DNA of 47,135 nucleotides, from positions 1-47,135 of the forward strand of contig NZ_JAELTT010000033.1 in NCBI RefSeq assembly GCF_016428975.1. Direction: 5' to 3'. Made by a program: the position numbers and the translations under genes. Below are positions 27,261 through 35,072 of this stretch, in pieces. Origin of the DNA: Dyella sp. ASV21 (lineage in GTDB: Bacteria; Pseudomonadota; Gammaproteobacteria; Xanthomonadales; Rhodanobacteraceae). Each line of letters opens with the position of its first letter. Position 1 is the stretch's first letter. Below the pieces are notes generated by a model. That model searched no databases. It was not told the DNA's origin and saw only the letters and a list, made by a program, of their open reading frames with translations.

Positions 27261-28628
27261 ATGGCTGGCACGATCCCTACCCATTACACGGCAGATCGCC
27301 TGTGGACCACGCAAGGCTGGACGCGTGACGCCGGTGTGCAGATCGATGACGGCGGCCACGTGACGGGGCTGCAACCCGGCCGCGGCGAGCGCCTGGGGCA
27401 CTGGGTATTGCCTGGCATGCCTAACCTGCATTCGCACGCATTCCAGCGCGCCATGGCCGGTCTGGCTGAGCGCAAGGGCAAGAGCGACGACAGTTTCTGG
27501 ACCTGGCGCGAAACCATGTACGCGTTCGCCGCCGCGATCGGTCCGGAGGAGCTGAAGGCTGTTGCCGCCCAGTTGTATGTCGAAATGCTCAAGAGTGGCT
27601 ACACGCAGGTGTGCGAGTTCCACTACCTGCATCATCAGCCGGACGGCACGCCGTACGCCCAGCCCGAAACCATGTCGCTGGCCCTGATCGAGGCGGCGCG
27701 CGAGGCGGGTATCGCGCTGACCTTGTTGCCGGTGCTGTATATGACCGGCGGCTTCGACGGACGTCCGCTGGTGCCCCGTCAGCGTCGCTTTGGTCATGAT
27801 GTGCCGTCGTACTTGCGCCTGCTCGACGCGTTGCGCGCCCATGAGAACGAGCGCCTGCGTGTGGGCGTGGCCTTGCACTCTCTGCGCGCCGTGCCGGAGG
27901 CGGCGATGCGCGACGTGCTGGCAGCCGAAGCACGCACGCACCGTCCTATCCATATCCACATTGCCGAGCAGATCGGTGAAGTGCAGGACTGCCTGGCCAC
28001 GCGTGGCGCGCGACCGGTGGAATGGCTGCTCGATCACGCCCAGGTGGACGCGCGCTGGACGCTGGTCCACGCGACGCATCTCAGTGACGAGGAAGCCGCG
28101 GCGCTCGCGCGTAGCGGTGCGGTGGCGGGCTTGTGCCCAACCACCGAAGCCAACCTCGGCGATGGCCTGTTCCCGCTGGCCGACTATATCGATGCCCATG
28201 GCGTGCTTGGCATCGGCTCCGATTCGCATATCTCCGTGTCGCCGGTGGAGGAACTGCGCTGGCTGGAATACGGGCAGCGCTTATCCACACGTCATCGCAA
28301 CATTGCAGCGCGCCAGCAAGGCGACAGCGTGGGCGAAATGCTGTGGGCTGCTTCGCTGCGCGGCGGCGCACTGGCGGCCGGCATGCCGGTGGGCGAGTTG
28401 CGTGCGGGGGCGCGTGCGGATCTGTTGGTACTGGACGATCGCGCGCCAGTGCTGGCGGCGCGTGACGAGCGCTCGGTGATCGACAGCTTCCTGTTTGCCG
28501 GCAACGTGCCGCTGGTGCGCGATGTGATGGTCGGCGGCGAATGGGTGGTTCGCGACTTTGTGCACCGTGATGAAGAACGTATCGCTGCGCGCTACCGCTC
28601 CACCGTGGAGCGTCTGGCGCAAGGCTGA
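27261..28628 (+). CDS. hutF: Formimidoylglutamate deiminase
   Basis: HutF converts N-formimino-L-glutamate to N-formyl-L-glutamate and ammonia, the five-step (Pseudomonas-type) histidine route. It has 455 residues and belongs to the amidohydrolase superfamily. Metal and catalytic motifs are MPNLHSHAFQRAMAGLAER, HIHIAEQIGEV, LVHATHLSDEE and IGSDSHISVSPVEELR. An AAGGAGCAG ribosome site precedes the ATG. A candidate -10 (TTACACT) lies about 35 bases upstream. It is divergent from the operon ending in hutI, so the two hut functions flank one regulatory gap. Confidence 0.95.
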   Translation: MAGTIPTHYTADRLWTTQGWTRDAGVQIDDGGHVTGLQPGRGERLGHWVLPGMPNLHSHAFQRAMAGLAERKGKSDDSFWTWRETMYAFAAAIGPEELKAVAAQLYVEMLKSGYTQVCEFHYLHHQPDGTPYAQPETMSLALIEAAREAGIALTLLPVLYMTGGFDGRPLVPRQRRFGHDVPSYLRLLDALRAHENERLRVGVALHSLRAVPEAAMRDVLAAEARTHRPIHIHIAEQIGEVQDCLATRGARPVEWLLDHAQVDARWTLVHATHLSDEEAAALARSGAVAGLCPTTEANLGDGLFPLADYIDAHGVLGIGSDSHISVSPVEELRWLEYGQRLSTRHRNIAARQQGDSVGEMLWAASLRGGALAAGMPVGELRAGARADLLVLDDRAPVLAARDERSVIDSFLFAGNVPLVRDVMVGGEWVVRDFVHRDEERIAARYRSTVERLAQG

Positions 28629-28761
28629 CCAGCAAGCTTCAGGACAGCATGAACGGTGGCTGCCGAATGTATGAATAGCCGCCATCGACAGGAAGTTCAT
28701 GCGTCAGCGCGCCCGCCGGGAAGGCGTTCTTCGGAACAAGTCCACTTCCAGGGAGCGCGTC

Positions 28762-28932
28762 ATGCGCAAACTCATGCTGATTAGTCTTGGTTTTGCCGTT
28801 ATGTCCAGCGCATTGCTCTCGTTGACCGGCTGCGTGGTGGTGGCGCCGCGCCCGCACTACGTGGCTCGCGTGTGGGTGCCGGGTTATTGGGCGCCGACAG
28901 GCGTGTGGGTTTCCGGTCACTGGCACGGTTAA
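28762..28932 (+). CDS. Small lipoprotein with WXXGXW-type repeats
   Basis: A 56-residue lipoprotein. The signal peptide ends in the lipobox LTGC, with the lipidated cysteine at about residue 24. The mature 33 residues contain VWVPGYWAPTGVWVSGHW, two copies of the WXXGXW repeat. Such proteins are small, often stress-related envelope components of unclear function. The start MRKLMLISLG is chosen over an upstream ATG because it gives a normal signal peptide. Its stop overlaps the stop of the convergent LysR gene by four bases. Confidence 0.82.
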   Translation: MRKLMLISLGFAVMSSALLSLTGCVVVAPRPHYVARVWVPGYWAPTGVWVSGHWHG

Positions 28933-29846
28933 CCACTGGCGGCCAGGTGAGCGCGCAGGTGCTCGATGAACACGCGCAGTTTGGGTGGCAGCTGCATGCG
29001 GCTGGGGTAATACAGATAGAAACCCTCGAACGGCGGTAGCCATTCCTCCAATACCGGTACGAGCTGGCCGGTGGCGATGGCGGCGCGTGCGGAGGGTTCC
29101 ATCATGTGGGTGAGTCCCAGGCCGTCGATGGCCGCATGCACCGCCAGCGTCGGATCGTTGGTGGTGAGCGGGCCATCCACATCGATAGCGAACCAGCGGC
29201 CCTTGCTGCTGCCGCGCGGATGGGCAAATTCCCAGCGATAGATGGCGCCGCTGCTGAAGCGATAGCGCACGCAATCGTGCGCGGACAACTCCTCGGGCGA
29301 ACGCGGGCGGCCGCGTTGCGCGAGGTAAATGGGTGAGGCTACCACCACCGCCCGCTGCATGCCGCCCAGCGGCAGCGCAACGACATCGCGCGCCAAGCGC
29401 TCTCCCAGGCGAATGCCGGCATCGAAGCCTTCGGCGACCAGGTCGGTGAGCCGGTTATCCACGTGGATATCCACCCGCAGCTCTGGCCACGCCCGCATGA
29501 ACGCGGCCAGCGATGGCGTGATGAGGTGATCGAGCACCATCTGCGGTACCGCGATGCGCAGCGTGCCGACGGGACGGTCGCTGTGGTCGCGCAGGGCGGC
29601 GATGGCGTCGTCGATGTCATTGAGCGCAGGGGCGATGCGCTCCAGGAAGGCGTGTCCGGCCTCGGTCAGGCCGACCTTGCGTGTGGTTCGTTGTAGTAGG
29701 CGCACGCCAAGCTGACTTTCCAGCTGGCTCAAACTCTGACTAAGCGCGGAGGGCGTTACCTCAAGCTCGGCGGCGGCGCGGGTGAAGCTGCCATGGCGGG
29801 CGATGAGCCGAAAGGCGCGAAGGGCGCTGGTGTCGTCGGTGCGCAT
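28929..29846 (-). CDS. LysR-family transcriptional regulator
   Basis: A 305-residue LysR regulator. The HTH is in GSFTRAAAELEVTPSALSQS, followed by the linker helix LGVRLLQRTTRKVGLTEAG. The effector domain contains PVGTLRIAVPQMVLDHL and LYYPSRMQLPPKLRVFIEHL, typical of the CrgA/AaeR-like group. It is divergent from an aldo/keto reductase gene 103 bases away, which it most likely regulates. Confidence 0.93.
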   Translation of the reverse strand: MRTDDTSALRAFRLIARHGSFTRAAAELEVTPSALSQSLSQLESQLGVRLLQRTTRKVGLTEAGHAFLERIAPALNDIDDAIAALRDHSDRPVGTLRIAVPQMVLDHLITPSLAAFMRAWPELRVDIHVDNRLTDLVAEGFDAGIRLGERLARDVVALPLGGMQRAVVVASPIYLAQRGRPRSPEELSAHDCVRYRFSSGAIYRWEFAHPRGSSKGRWFAIDVDGPLTTNDPTLAVHAAIDGLGLTHMMEPSARAAIATGQLVPVLEEWLPPFEGFYLYYPSRMQLPPKLRVFIEHLRAHLAASG

Positions 29847-29949
29847 TTGTTAGCCCTGCTTAAAGAAGCATTCACAAGATGCGGATTTTTCCGGGCAATG
29901 ACAAGGCGCAGACTGGCTTCCAGTTTCCACCCTCCGCAGAGAGCCTTCC

Positions 29950-31065
29950 ATGTCACTCGATACCTACTACACCCTCGGCCGCTCCGGCCTGCGCGTGAGC
30001 CGCCTTGCCCTGGGCACCATGACCTTCGGTGACAACTGGGGCTGGGGCGCGGCGCAGGACACCGCCCGCGCCATGTTCGATCGCTATCTCGCTGCCGGTG
30101 GCAACTTCTTCGATACCGCCGACCTATATACCGATGGGGCCAGCGAGGCATTGCTGGGTCGTTTCATCGAGGACAGCGGCACGCGCGATCGCGTGGTGCT
30201 CGCCACCAAGTTCAGCTACAACGCGCAGCCGGGCAACCCCAATGCCGGCGGTAACGGTCGCAAGAATATCCTGCGTGCGGTGGAAGGCTCGCTGCGCCGC
30301 CTGCGTACCGACTACATCGATCTCTACCTGCTGCACACCTGGGATCGCGTAACCCCGGCCGAAGAAGTGGTGCGCACGCTGGATGATCTGGTACGCGCGG
30401 GCAAGATCCGTTACGCCGGCCTTTCCGACGTGCCGGCTTGGTACGCCTCACGCGCGCAGACCTATGCCGAGGCGCACGCGTTGACGCCACTGGTGAACCT
30501 GCAGTTGGAGTACTCGCTGATCGAACGCCATATCGAGCACGAGTTCGTGCCGATGGGCGCGGAACTGGGCATGGGCATCACGGCCTGGAGCCCGCTTGGC
30601 ATGGGTCTGTTGTCCGGCAAGTACAAGCCCAGCCAGGACGGGGGCACGGGGGAGGGGCGCCTGGCCAAGATCTCCGGCACGCCGGGCTTCGATCGCTTCA
30701 CCGAGCGCAATTGGCGCATCGTCGCCGCGCTGGAAGAGGTTGCCGCCGCGATGGGCAAGCCGATGGCGCAGGTCGCCCTCAACTGGGTGGCCACGCAGCC
30801 GGGCATTGCCTCGGTGATCGTGGGCGCCACCAAGCTGGCCCAGCTCGAGGACAACCTGGCGGCGCTCTCGTTTGCGATCCCCGCCGCGTTGCGCGCCAAG
30901 CTGGAAGAGGCCAGCGCGCTGGAGGCGGCCTTTCCCTACTGGTTCTTTGGCGACGTGCAGCAGTCTCGCATTCACGGCGGCGTGGCCGTGGGCAGCAAGC
31001 CGGCCGGATACGCACCGCCGGTTTACGTTCCGGCGCAGGTGGCGGGGAACTTCAAGACCGATTGA
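29950..31065 (+). CDS. Aldo/keto reductase
   Basis: A 371-residue NADPH-dependent oxidoreductase of the aldo/keto reductase superfamily. The catalytic tetrad is intact: Asp55, Tyr60, Lys87 and His129 (FFDTADLYTDG, LATKFSYN, LYLLHTWD). It begins YYTLGRSGLRVSRLALGTMT and has the late cofactor segment SVIVGATKLAQLEDNLAAL. It resembles general aldehyde/quinone-type reductases (YajO/AKR group), so the natural substrate is unclear. The divergent LysR gene probably controls it. Confidence 0.93.
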   Translation: MSLDTYYTLGRSGLRVSRLALGTMTFGDNWGWGAAQDTARAMFDRYLAAGGNFFDTADLYTDGASEALLGRFIEDSGTRDRVVLATKFSYNAQPGNPNAGGNGRKNILRAVEGSLRRLRTDYIDLYLLHTWDRVTPAEEVVRTLDDLVRAGKIRYAGLSDVPAWYASRAQTYAEAHALTPLVNLQLEYSLIERHIEHEFVPMGAELGMGITAWSPLGMGLLSGKYKPSQDGGTGEGRLAKISGTPGFDRFTERNWRIVAALEEVAAAMGKPMAQVALNWVATQPGIASVIVGATKLAQLEDNLAALSFAIPAALRAKLEEASALEAAFPYWFFGDVQQSRIHGGVAVGSKPAGYAPPVYVPAQVAGNFKTD

Positions 31066-31090
31066 GGCTACTGCGGCTCGCCCAAAAGAA

Positions 31091-31118
31091 GCGGCGCCAG
31101 CATGCAGGCTGGCGCCGC
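31091..31118. terminator. Stem-loop between the aldo/keto reductase and the Spy-like gene
   Basis: A perfect 11-bp stem (GCGGCGCCAGC / GCTGGCGCCGC) with a 6-base loop lies in the gap between two convergent stop codons. It is preceded by AAAAGAA and followed by GTTGC. It is a probable two-way terminator. Confidence 0.7.
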
Positions 31119-31169
31119 GTTGCTAGGTGACGCCAGAGGAGGCGCCTTTGTTGTTATGGCGTAGCCCCA

Positions 31170-31673
31170 TTACTGGGCCGAGTTGGTACCCGACACCGGA
31201 TGCTGGGCCTTGAACTGCTCCCATTGCTGGCGGCGAGCCTGCTGCTGAGCCTTGTTGGCGGCCAGCTGCTGCTGCTGGGCCGGGGTGAGTAGGGCGTAGA
31301 CCTGGGCGCGGATGGCCGCACGCTGCTGCACGCGAGCCTGAGCGGCGGCGCCTTCGGCCTGTGCGAGGCTGGCGGCAGCGGCCTGGTAGCCGGCCTGGTT
31401 CGGGGTCAGCGCCTCAAACGCTTCGCGCTGCTGGTGCAGGGCCTGACGCTGGGTCTTACCCTGGGCCATGGCGGTCTGCATGATCTGCTTGATGCTGGCC
31501 TTCTGGGCGTCGGTGAGGTTGAGTTTGCCGAGGGCCTGGAACGCGCCGTGGTGGCCACCGTGGCCGCCGTGCCAGCCGCCGTTCGGACCGCCATCCTGGG
31601 CGACGGCGATGGCGAGGGGGGCCATGACCAGGGCCGAGGCGAGAGCCAGGGCGAGCTTGACGTTCTTGCGCAT
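31170..31673 (-). CDS. Spy/CpxP-family periplasmic protein
   Basis: A 167-residue exported protein with signal peptide MRKNVKLALALASALVMAPL and cleavage near AVAQDGG. A Gly/His-rich segment (HGGHGGHHGAFQ) is followed by an all-helical region. The two LTxxQ motifs of the family are LTDAQKASI and LTPAQQQQL. Spy and CpxP are periplasmic chaperone/sensor-inhibitor proteins induced by envelope stress; the Cpx-like kinase pair next door supports this role. The tail is very rich in Gln and Ala. It shares a control region with the response regulator. Confidence 0.9.
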   Translation of the reverse strand: MRKNVKLALALASALVMAPLAIAVAQDGGPNGGWHGGHGGHHGAFQALGKLNLTDAQKASIKQIMQTAMAQGKTQRQALHQQREAFEALTPNQAGYQAAAASLAQAEGAAAQARVQQRAAIRAQVYALLTPAQQQQLAANKAQQQARRQQWEQFKAQHPVSGTNSAQ

Positions 31674-31753
31674 GGGGAACTCCTGTGTCGTTGTAGTGAA
31701 CTGGGGTGGTGTCCATTTGACGACAGCGCTATGTGTATGTTCTTTGCCGAAAG

Positions 31754-31768
31754 GTAAAGAAGGGTAAA
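31754..31768. promoter_or_regulatory. Perfect CpxR-type box (GTAAA-N5-GTAAA)
   Basis: GTAAA-GAAGG-GTAAA matches the published enterobacterial CpxR consensus exactly. It lies in the 152-base divergent gap, about 80 bases from the Spy-like start and 58 from the regulator start. It could serve both promoters, giving autoregulation and stress induction of the Spy-like gene. Confidence 0.8.
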
Positions 31769-31825
31769 GCCGTTAGCCTTCCTCACCGGGCGTGGCTTGA
31801 ATGGCCCCCGGAGCGACGGATCACC

Positions 31826-32512
31826 ATGCCAAAGATTCTGATTATTGATGACGACCGCGCCCTGGCTGGTCTGCTGGCGGAATACCTGCAGCGCGAAGGC
31901 TTTGTGGTGGACGTGGCCCACGACAGCGAGACGGGCCTGGCGCAATTGCATAACTCATCCACGCGGCCGGATCTGCTGATCCTGGATGTGATGATGCCCG
32001 GCCGCGATGGCCTCGATACCCTGCGTGAGTTGCGCCTCAAGCATCGCCTGCCGGTCATCATGCTGTCGGCCAAGGGCGAGCCGGTGGACCGCGTGGTCGG
32101 CCTGGAACTGGGCGCGGACGATTACCTCACCAAACCGTGCCTGCCGCGCGAATTGCTGGCGCGTGTGCGCGTGCAGCTGCGCCGCGCCTCGCCGGTGGTC
32201 GCCGGTTCCCTGCAAGTGGGCCTGTTGCGGCTGGAGCCCAGCGAGCGTCGCGCCTATGTCGGCGAGCGGGAGTTGTCGCTGACCGGCGCCGAGTTTCAGT
32301 TGTTGTTGGCGCTAAGCCAGCGTGCCGGCGAACTGGTGGACAAGGCCACGCTCACGCGCATGGCGCTGGGCCGCGAACTGGAGCGTTTCGATCGCAGCAT
32401 TGACGTGCATGTAAGCCGCTTGCGCCACAAGCTGGCCGAAGCGTCCAGCCAGTCACCGCGCATCGAATCGGTGCGTGGTTCGGGCTACAGCCTGGTCACG
32501 GGTGGCGCATGA
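31826..32512 (+). CDS. cpxR: OmpR-family response regulator, CpxR-like
   Basis: A 228-residue response regulator. The receiver domain has IIDDDRALA, the phospho-acceptor Asp54 in LILDVMMPGRDG, and LTKPCLPREL. The C-terminal winged helix includes LSLTGAEFQLLLALSQRAGE, followed by SIDVHVSRLRHKL and VRGSGYSL. The start MPKILIIDDD is standard. It overlaps the kinase gene by ATGA. The Spy-like gene and the perfect CpxR box next to it favour CpxR over related OmpR or RstA types. Confidence 0.88.
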   Translation: MPKILIIDDDRALAGLLAEYLQREGFVVDVAHDSETGLAQLHNSSTRPDLLILDVMMPGRDGLDTLRELRLKHRLPVIMLSAKGEPVDRVVGLELGADDYLTKPCLPRELLARVRVQLRRASPVVAGSLQVGLLRLEPSERRAYVGERELSLTGAEFQLLLALSQRAGELVDKATLTRMALGRELERFDRSIDVHVSRLRHKLAEASSQSPRIESVRGSGYSLVTGGA

Positions 32513-33870
32513 GTCCGTTCAAGAGCTCGCTCTACTGGCGCCTGTTGATCCTGTTTTGCGCGGCCAACGCTTTGGCGCTGGTGCTCGGCGGATTTCTCAC
32601 CCAGCGCTTTATCGAGTACACCACGGCGGTGGAGATCAACTGGTCGGCACTTGGCGAAAGCGCCGACCAGGCGTTCGAAACCGGCGGCGCGGCGGGGCTG
32701 GAAGACTGGTCGGCGCAACAGCGGCGCGAAGGTATCGAAGCCACCTTGTACGAGGATGGCCGCGCGCTGGTGCCGGTGCGCATGCCATCGTCGGTAGTGA
32801 ATTCCCTGCCGAGCTGGCTGGCCGAACACCGCGACATGGTGTTGCAGCCGTGGCCCAATCTGTATCTGGCGGTTCAGCAGGTTCAGGGCAGCGACGGTCA
32901 TACCCGGCAACTGGTGGCGTTGAGCCGCAGCCATTCGCGGTTGCGTCCGCGCGCACGGCAATCGATTTTCCTGGCGATGCAATGCGGCTTGTCGCTGGTG
33001 TTCATCGGTCTGGTCGGCTGGTGGGTGGCGCGCAGCGTGGCCAGGCCGGTGGAGGCGATTCGCGCGGCGACCCGGCGCATGGCCGCTGGCGAGTTGTCGG
33101 CCCGGGTGGACGGCCGCAGTCGTCACGCCCACGACGAACTGGCCCAGCTCGCCCAGGATTTCGATGCCATGGCCGAGCGCATCGAGGCATTGGTGGCGCA
33201 CGACCGCAGTGTGCTGCAAGACCTGTCGCACGAACTGCGTTCGCCGTTGGCACGGCTGCACCTGATCATCGACCTGGCCCGCCGGGGGCGCGATAGCGAT
33301 GAAGCCGAGCGCTATTTCACCCAGGCGGAGCAGGAGATCACCCGGCTGGACAGCATGACTGGCGAAATGCTGGCGCTGTCGCGTCTGGAGGGCGGCATTC
33401 CCGGTGAGAATCGCGAGCCGCTGGATATCGACGCCCTGTTGCGCGAGTGCGTGGACCGTGCGCAGGTGGAAGTACAGGCGCGCGGCATTGCCATGGAGGT
33501 GAGTGCGCAGGCCGTGCTTACCGTGTCCGGCAATGCCATGTTGCTGGAGCGCGCGCTGGATAACCTTATTGCCAATGCCATCAAGTTCAGCCCCGATGGC
33601 GGACGCGTGCAGGTGAGTGCGCACAGCGAAGCGGGGCGGGCGGAGTTGTCGATACGCGATTACGGGCCTGGCGTGCCGCCGGCCGAACTGGCCTCGTTGT
33701 TCCGCCCGTTGTTCCGCGGCAGCAATGCCGCGCGCGCCGACGGTCACGGCCTGGGCCTGGCCATCGTGGAGCGGGTAGCGCGTGCGCATGGCGGCGATGT
33801 CGTCGCCAGCAACGCGGAGGGCGGTGGCCTAGAGGTACGTCTGCGCTTGCCGCTGATCGCGGCAGCCTGA
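32509..33870 (+). CDS. cpxA: Sensor histidine kinase, CpxA-like
   Basis: A 453-residue membrane kinase. There are two transmembrane helices (about 10-33 and 155-175) with a ~120-residue periplasmic sensor between them. A HAMP domain follows (VARPVEAIRAATRRMAAGEL). The phospho-accepting His is about residue 241 in DLSHELRSPLARL. The ATPase domain shows the N box (LIANAIKFSPDGG), the G1 box (DYGPGVPPAELASLF) and the G2 box (GHGLGLAIVERV). It is translationally coupled to the regulator. The sensed signal is inferred to be envelope stress. Confidence 0.88.
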   Translation: MSPFKSSLYWRLLILFCAANALALVLGGFLTQRFIEYTTAVEINWSALGESADQAFETGGAAGLEDWSAQQRREGIEATLYEDGRALVPVRMPSSVVNSLPSWLAEHRDMVLQPWPNLYLAVQQVQGSDGHTRQLVALSRSHSRLRPRARQSIFLAMQCGLSLVFIGLVGWWVARSVARPVEAIRAATRRMAAGELSARVDGRSRHAHDELAQLAQDFDAMAERIEALVAHDRSVLQDLSHELRSPLARLHLIIDLARRGRDSDEAERYFTQAEQEITRLDSMTGEMLALSRLEGGIPGENREPLDIDALLRECVDRAQVEVQARGIAMEVSAQAVLTVSGNAMLLERALDNLIANAIKFSPDGGRVQVSAHSEAGRAELSIRDYGPGVPPAELASLFRPLFRGSNAARADGHGLGLAIVERVARAHGGDVVASNAEGGGLEVRLRLPLIAAA

Positions 33871-33977
33871 AGAACCGGTCTACGCGCGGAAGGCGCATAC
33901 GCCGGCCCTGCGACGAGCGCGCCACGGCCTTCGAAAACGCGGCCGCATTTGCCACACTCCAGCCTTTGGTTTGTGGA

Positions 33978-34970
33978 ATGCCGATGCGTTCGAACGCTTT
34001 CTCCGCGGTGGGTCTGGCGCTGGCTGCCGCGCTGTTCTTCACCATGACCTATGTGCTCAACCGCAGCCTGGTGGCGGGCGGCGGTCACTGGGCGTGGGCG
34101 GTGATCCTGCGTTACCTGATGACCTTGCCGCTACTGGCGCTGGTGCTGCCCCTGCAAGGCGGGCTGGGTGCCTTGCCACAGGAGCTGCGTCGCTACCCGC
34201 GGCAGTGGTTCCTGTGGAGCGGCGTGGGCTTTGTGCTGTTCGGCCTGCCCTTGACTTGGGCCGCCAACAGCGGCCCCTCGTGGCTGGTGGCGGGCAGTTT
34301 CCAGACGACCGTGTTGGCCGGCCCACTGCTCGCGCCGCTTATCTACCGAGACGAGCGCCGACGCCTGGCGTGGCGTAGCTTGGCGATTGGCGTGCTGATC
34401 GTGGCGGGCGTATTCGCGCTGCAATGGGGTCACGCGCAAGGGCGCTTGCATGCAAGCGACTGGTTGGCGATGGCGGCAGTGGTGTTTTCCGCCTTCGCGT
34501 ATCCGTTGGGCAACCGCATGTTGCTGCTGCACCTGGAGCACAGCGGCACACCTATCGGCGCGACCCAGCGTGTGTTCGGCATGACGCTGTGTAGTTGGCC
34601 ATGCTGGTTGCTGCTGGCCGCGGTGACCTGGGTGACGGTGGGGCCGCCCAGCCTGCGCGAGGTGTGGCTCGCCGGTGGCGTTGCCTTGTCCTCGGGCGTC
34701 ATTGCGACGGTGCTGTTTTTCCGCGCCACCGATAGGGTGCGCAGCGAGCCCACCGCGTTGGCGGCGGTGGAGGCGATGCAGGCGGCCGAGCTGCTGTTCG
34801 CCACGGTGATCGGCGCGTGCTTCCTCAGCGAGCCGTGGCCGCAGGGTTACTCGGCGTGGGGAGCCTTGATGATCGTCATCGGCATCGCCCTGTTTGGCTG
34901 GTTCAGTGGACGCGCGGCAGCAGGGCACGATGAGGAAGTGCGTAGCCTGCGCAGTGATCGGGGCGCCTGA
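33978..34970 (+). CDS. DMT-superfamily multidrug/metabolite exporter
   Basis: A 330-residue integral membrane protein with about ten hydrophobic helices. It begins NAFSAVGLALAAALFFTMTY and has TWAANSGPSWLVAGSFQTTV, typical of the EmrE-like multidrug resistance family of the drug/metabolite transporter superfamily. The last helix is followed by a short charged tail. The start may be ATG 33978 or 33984; an upstream TTG is not needed. It stands alone between the kinase and the GH gene. Its substrate is unknown. Confidence 0.85.
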   Translation: MPMRSNAFSAVGLALAAALFFTMTYVLNRSLVAGGGHWAWAVILRYLMTLPLLALVLPLQGGLGALPQELRRYPRQWFLWSGVGFVLFGLPLTWAANSGPSWLVAGSFQTTVLAGPLLAPLIYRDERRRLAWRSLAIGVLIVAGVFALQWGHAQGRLHASDWLAMAAVVFSAFAYPLGNRMLLLHLEHSGTPIGATQRVFGMTLCSWPCWLLLAAVTWVTVGPPSLREVWLAGGVALSSGVIATVLFFRATDRVRSEPTALAAVEAMQAAELLFATVIGACFLSEPWPQGYSAWGALMIVIGIALFGWFSGRAAAGHDEEVRSLRSDRGA

Positions 34971-35072
34971 CCTGCACTTGTGGAACTTGCCCGCACGCCT
35001 TGCCTCAAGGTAAACACTTGGGTTTCGGTGGCTCGCGAAGCGATCGACTTTCTGGGGTGAGGTGGAGTGGCG

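Noticed and set aside
28281-28289. Exact DnaA box TTATCCACA inside hutF
   Set aside because: It is a single site in coding sequence, with no partner sites nearby. It does use a TTA codon, uncommon in such GC-rich DNA, but chance is the simpler explanation.
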